Positions 5,474-7,322 of a stretch of 7,322 nt of DNA are shown here, piece by piece. This DNA comes from an uncultured Labedella sp. GTDB lineage: Bacteria; Actinomycetota; Actinomycetes; Actinomycetales; Microbacteriaceae. A model generated the notes under the pieces. That model saw only the letters and a list, made by a program, of their open reading frames with translations, had not been told where the DNA came from and made no database searches. Positions within the stretch are counted from its first letter, which is position 1, and every line of letters begins with the position of its first letter. The stretch covers positions 1-7,322 of the forward strand of contig CAKTZW010000087.1 of the NCBI GenBank assembly GCA_934636065.1, in the 5' to 3' direction. A program made the translations under genes and the position numbers.

Positions 5474-5517
5474 CGCACGCGTGCGTGACACACAGTATGT
5501 CCCCCCGATGGGGGACA
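5474..5517 (-). promoter_or_regulatory. Candidate promoter and operator region of the metallophosphoesterase gene
   Basis: On the minus strand TACTGT (5497-5492) fits TANNNT, with a start near 5485 and a leader of about 70 bases. A perfect 8-bp inverted repeat (5498-5505 with 5510-5517, TGTCCCCC/GGGGGACA, 4-base spacer) lies directly upstream of that box, where a -35/-10 spacer operator would sit. A perfect 12-base palindrome CGCACGCGTGCG (5474-5485) lies at the expected start. The symmetry suggests a regulator, or a hairpin in the leader. No good -35 is seen. Confidence 0.35.
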
Positions 5518-5581
5518 GGGCTAGGACCAATTCGAGTAGTGCTCAGGTCTTGCCGGAGCGGCCCGGACGTGGGAACATCCG

Positions 5582-5602
5582 CGCCGTCGTCCGGAGACGG
5601 CG
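5582..5602 (-). terminator. Second hairpin behind the fasciclin gene
   Basis: CGCCGTC (5582-5588) pairs with GACGGCG (5596-5602) around 7 bases. It sits immediately beyond the 15-bp hairpin and shares a base with it, so it may be a back-up terminator or a part of the same structure. Confidence 0.4.
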
Positions 5603-5635
5603 GAAGCGGTCACGGCGAGAGCCGTGACCGCTTCC
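5602..5635 (-). terminator. Strong terminator hairpin of the fasciclin lipoprotein gene
   Basis: A perfect 15-bp stem (5602-5616 with 5621-5635) closes on four bases, GAGA on the plus strand and TCTC on the minus strand. It begins 34 bases after the minus-strand stop at 5669. There is no T-run, as often in GC-rich actinobacteria. The next leftward gene starts at 5416, so the hairpin separates the two genes. Confidence 0.78.
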
Positions 5636-5668
5636 AGGGTGTTGTCCGTGCTGTCCGGAACCGCTTGC

Positions 5669-6331
5669 CTACTCGGCCGGCGGCATGAGGATGCCGTCGA
5701 TGAGGTAGACCGTCGCGTTGGCGGTGGTCACGCCGCCGCAGATGACGTTGGCGTCGTTGACCATGAGCGAGTCGCCCTCGCCGGTGACCTCGAGCATGCC
5801 GCCCTGCACGGTGGCCTGCTCACCGACGACCGCGTCGGGAGCGAGCTGGCCCTCAACCACGTGGTAGGTCAGGATGCTCGTGAGGAGGTCGGCGTCCGAC
5901 TTCAGGGCCTCGATGGTGGCGGCGTCGACCGCGGCGAAGGCGTCGTCGACGGGCGCGAAGACCGTGAACTCGCCGCCGTTGAGCGTGTCGACGAGGTTGA
6001 CGTCGGGGTTCAGCTCACCGGAGACGGCTGCCGTGAGCTGCGTGAGCAGCGGGTTGTTCGAGGCGGCGACGGCCACCGGGTCCTCCGCCATGCCGGCGAC
6101 CGATCCGTCGCCATCCGGGACGGCTTCGGCGTAGTCGGCGCAGCCGGGCCCGACGAGGTTCATCGCGGGGTCCATCTCCTCGGCACTCGGCGAGGTCGAC
6201 TCCTCGCTCATCGAGGGCTCCTCGCTCGCGGCGTCGCCCGACGAGGTGCCCGTCGAACAGGCCGTGAGGCCGAACGCCGCGACGGCGCTGATGGACAGGA
6301 CGGCCATGAGATTGCGCTTCTTCACTCGCAT
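5669..6331 (-). CDS. Fasciclin-domain (FAS1) lipoprotein, MPT83/MPT70 family
   Basis: The 220-residue protein has a lipoprotein signal (MRVKKR, then hydrophobic residues to the lipobox LTAC, Cys25), so the mature protein should be anchored to the outer face of the membrane. A Ser/Glu-rich acidic spacer (26-57) precedes the FAS1 domain (about 60-217). Matches to mycobacterial MPT70/MPT83 are very close: [66 protein letters not shown] and a MPP end. Cys64 and Cys198 match the disulfide pair of MPB70. In mycobacteria these are SigK-driven secreted antigens with an adhesion-type domain; the role here is probably surface or matrix contact. AGGAG lies 7-8 bases before the ATG. Divergent from the sigma gene; monocistronic by its terminator. 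Confidence 0.95.
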   Translation of the reverse strand: MRVKKRNLMAVLSISAVAAFGLTACSTGTSSGDAASEEPSMSEESTSPSAEEMDPAMNLVGPGCADYAEAVPDGDGSVAGMAEDPVAVAASNNPLLTQLTAAVSGELNPDVNLVDTLNGGEFTVFAPVDDAFAAVDAATIEALKSDADLLTSILTYHVVEGQLAPDAVVGEQATVQGGMLEVTGEGDSLMVNDANVICGGVTTANATVYLIDGILMPPAE

Positions 6332-6746
6332 GAGAACACTCCTTGTGATTGGGGCCGACGGTGCGCCGGCTGAGCTGCCGCTCTGTCGCGGCTCTCGATC
6401 AGGCATTCGGAACCCCTCGGCGGAGGGATTGGGGATTGGACGAGATTTCGTGGGAGCGGACCAGGTGCTTCCTTTAAGCGACTGCGGGATGTCGATCGCC
6501 GTGGAATACTCGCCGGAGCACGGACCAACCCGATCGCATAGTGGCGGCGAACACTCGTCGAGGACGCCTCCGGCTCCGCGGACCACCCGCTCTCTCGGTC
6601 CGCCGCGGATCATCCGGCGAGACGGCACTCGGGAAGGAACGACCGTGCTCACCCTCGCCGCCGCTCCACCACGTTCGCGTAACGGTCCCGCTGCGGCGGG
6701 CGAGTGGATGCCGGACTTCTCGGGATTGTTTGGCATGCTTGGGGAT
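6332..6746. other. Divergent control region between fasciclin and sigma factor genes
   Basis: No convincing gene lies in this stretch of about 415 bases; frames crossing it lack ribosome binding sites and family likeness. It holds the candidate ECF promoter (6405-6431), the AGGAG site of the fasciclin gene, a 7-bp inverted repeat GCGGACC/GGTCCGC (6578-6584 with 6597-6603) and a small CCCGC/GCGGG hairpin (6687-6700). I could not find a clear matching promoter for the rightward sigma gene. Confidence 0.55.
6405..6431 (-). promoter_or_regulatory. Candidate SigK-type (ECF) promoter of the fasciclin gene
   Basis: On the minus strand CAATCC (6431-6426) and CCGAAT (6410-6405) are separated by 15 bases. 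As I recall, the mycobacterial SigK consensus is close to CCATCC and CCGAAT, so the -10 matches fully and the -35 differs in one base. A second CAATCC lies at 6438-6433 as part of a tandem GGGATTGG repeat. The start would fall near 6398, giving a leader of about 66 bases. The spacer is slightly shorter than I would expect. Confidence 0.42.
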
Positions 6747-7322
6747 GTGGCGAGCGAAGAGACGAGCACCGAGGCGCGAGCCCAGCAGAAGCAGTCGGCC
6801 GAGACGGCCGCGGCGGAGCTGCAGCGACTCGTCTCCCTCATCGCCGGTGGCGATCAGCTTGCTTTCTCCGACTTCTACGACCGCCTCGCCCCCCGGGTCT
6901 TCGCGATCGTCCGCCGTGTCCTCGTCGACCCGTCCCAGTCGGAAGAAGTGACGCAGGAGATCTTCGTCGAGCTGTGGCAAACCGCTCCGCGTTACGCTCC
7001 GAACAAGGGGGGAGTGACCACCTGGGTCATGACGATCGCGCATCGCCGAGCCGTCGATCGCGTGCGCGCATCGCAAGCCAGCAGGGAGCGGGACCTCCGA
7101 GTGGGGATCCGGGACCACGCCGTGAACTACGACAGCGTCGCGGAGACGGCGGAGCTGCGCATCGAGAACGAACGGGTGGAACGAGCCCTCGGCGGTCTCA
7201 CCGACCTCCAGCGCGAGGCTGTCACGCTCGCCTACTACGGCGGCTACAGCCACAGCGAGGTCTCGGAGATGCTCGGGGTGCCGCTCGGCACCGTGAAGAC
7301 ACGAATACGGGACGGCATGATC
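6747..7322 (+). CDS. sigK: ECF sigma factor, SigK type (cut by window end)
   Basis: The 192 visible residues cover region 2 (about 38-107: [50 protein letters not shown]) and most of region 4 (about 143-192: [44 protein letters not shown]). [16 protein letters not shown] and LAYYGG are typical of actinobacterial SigK, which directs RNA polymerase to mpt70/mpt83-type genes and is normally held by membrane anti-sigma RskA coded next. Only about 10-15 residues should be missing. The start is uncertain: GTG 6747 is chosen because bases 6726-6746 use codons atypical for the genome, but ATG 6735 and ATG 6708 are in frame and none has a strong ribosome binding site. The 35-residue Gln/Ala/Glu-rich leader is longer than in mycobacterial SigK. 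Confidence 0.9.
   Translation, partial: MASEETSTEARAQQKQSAETAAAELQRLVSLIAGGDQLAFSDFYDRLAPRVFAIVRRVLVDPSQSEEVTQEIFVELWQTAPRYAPNKGGVTTWVMTIAHRRAVDRVRASQASRERDLRVGIRDHAVNYDSVAETAELRIENERVERALGGLTDLQREAVTLAYYGGYSHSEVSEMLGVPLGTVKTRIRDGMI

Noticed and set aside
3872..5488. Long plus-strand open frame of 538 codons opposite the metallophosphoesterase
   Set aside because: It is a shadow of the minus-strand gene in GC-rich DNA. The product is an Arg/Val/Asp/Glu-rich low-complexity string without domains, whereas the minus strand has a signal peptide and clear catalytic motifs.
6541..6951. Plus-strand open frame of 136 codons upstream of and overlapping the sigma gene
   Set aside because: It is Arg/Ser-rich, has no ribosome binding site, and overlaps the sigma gene in another frame.
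6474..7253. Minus-strand open frame of 259 codons opposite the sigma factor
   Set aside because: The plus-strand frame has unmistakable sigma regions 2 and 4; the antisense product has no family likeness or ribosome binding site.

Overview
The window is GC-rich DNA with actinobacterial features: leaderless-type starts, GC-ending codons, a SigK/MPT70-type locus and TANNNT promoter boxes. It most likely comes from Micrococcales, and Microbacteriaceae is my best guess. That placement is inferred from gene content, not from a search.

Bases 1 to about 2850 are one end of an integrative element sitting in the 3' half of a tRNA-Lys(TTT) gene. The element-side genes form two divergent operons around an AT-rich control region (911-1020). 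The leftward operon has four tightly overlapping genes: an AlpA/excisionase-like HTH protein, a 61-residue unknown, a 132-residue unknown, and a gene running off the window whose N-terminus looks like the core-binding domain of a second tyrosine recombinase. The rightward operon has two genes: a C-terminal-HTH protein, then a complete tyrosine integrase with all six catalytic residues. The integrase gene ends 30 bases before the tRNA 3' end, the usual int-att layout. The other end of the element lies left of the window.

Bases 2805-7322 look like the host chromosome. After the tRNA comes a conserved 209-residue actinobacterial protein. A gap follows (3606-3895) that holds several inverted repeats, one of them a perfect 13-bp stem placed just after a TACACT box, which could be a small RNA or a terminator. 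Next, leftward, is a secreted metallophosphoesterase (N-terminal three-fold repeat, TP-rich linker, catalytic domain). Then comes a leftward fasciclin-domain lipoprotein very like mycobacterial MPT70/MPT83, with a perfect 15-bp terminator hairpin. Divergent from it is an ECF sigma factor of the SigK type, cut by the window end.

The lipoprotein and sigma gene probably work together. In mycobacteria SigK drives mpt70/mpt83 and is held by the anti-sigma factor RskA. Here a CAATCC-N15-CCGAAT motif resembling my recollection of the SigK promoter lies upstream of the lipoprotein gene, and an rskA-like gene would be expected just past base 7322. Nothing seen ties the metallophosphoesterase or the 209-residue protein to the element or to SigK.
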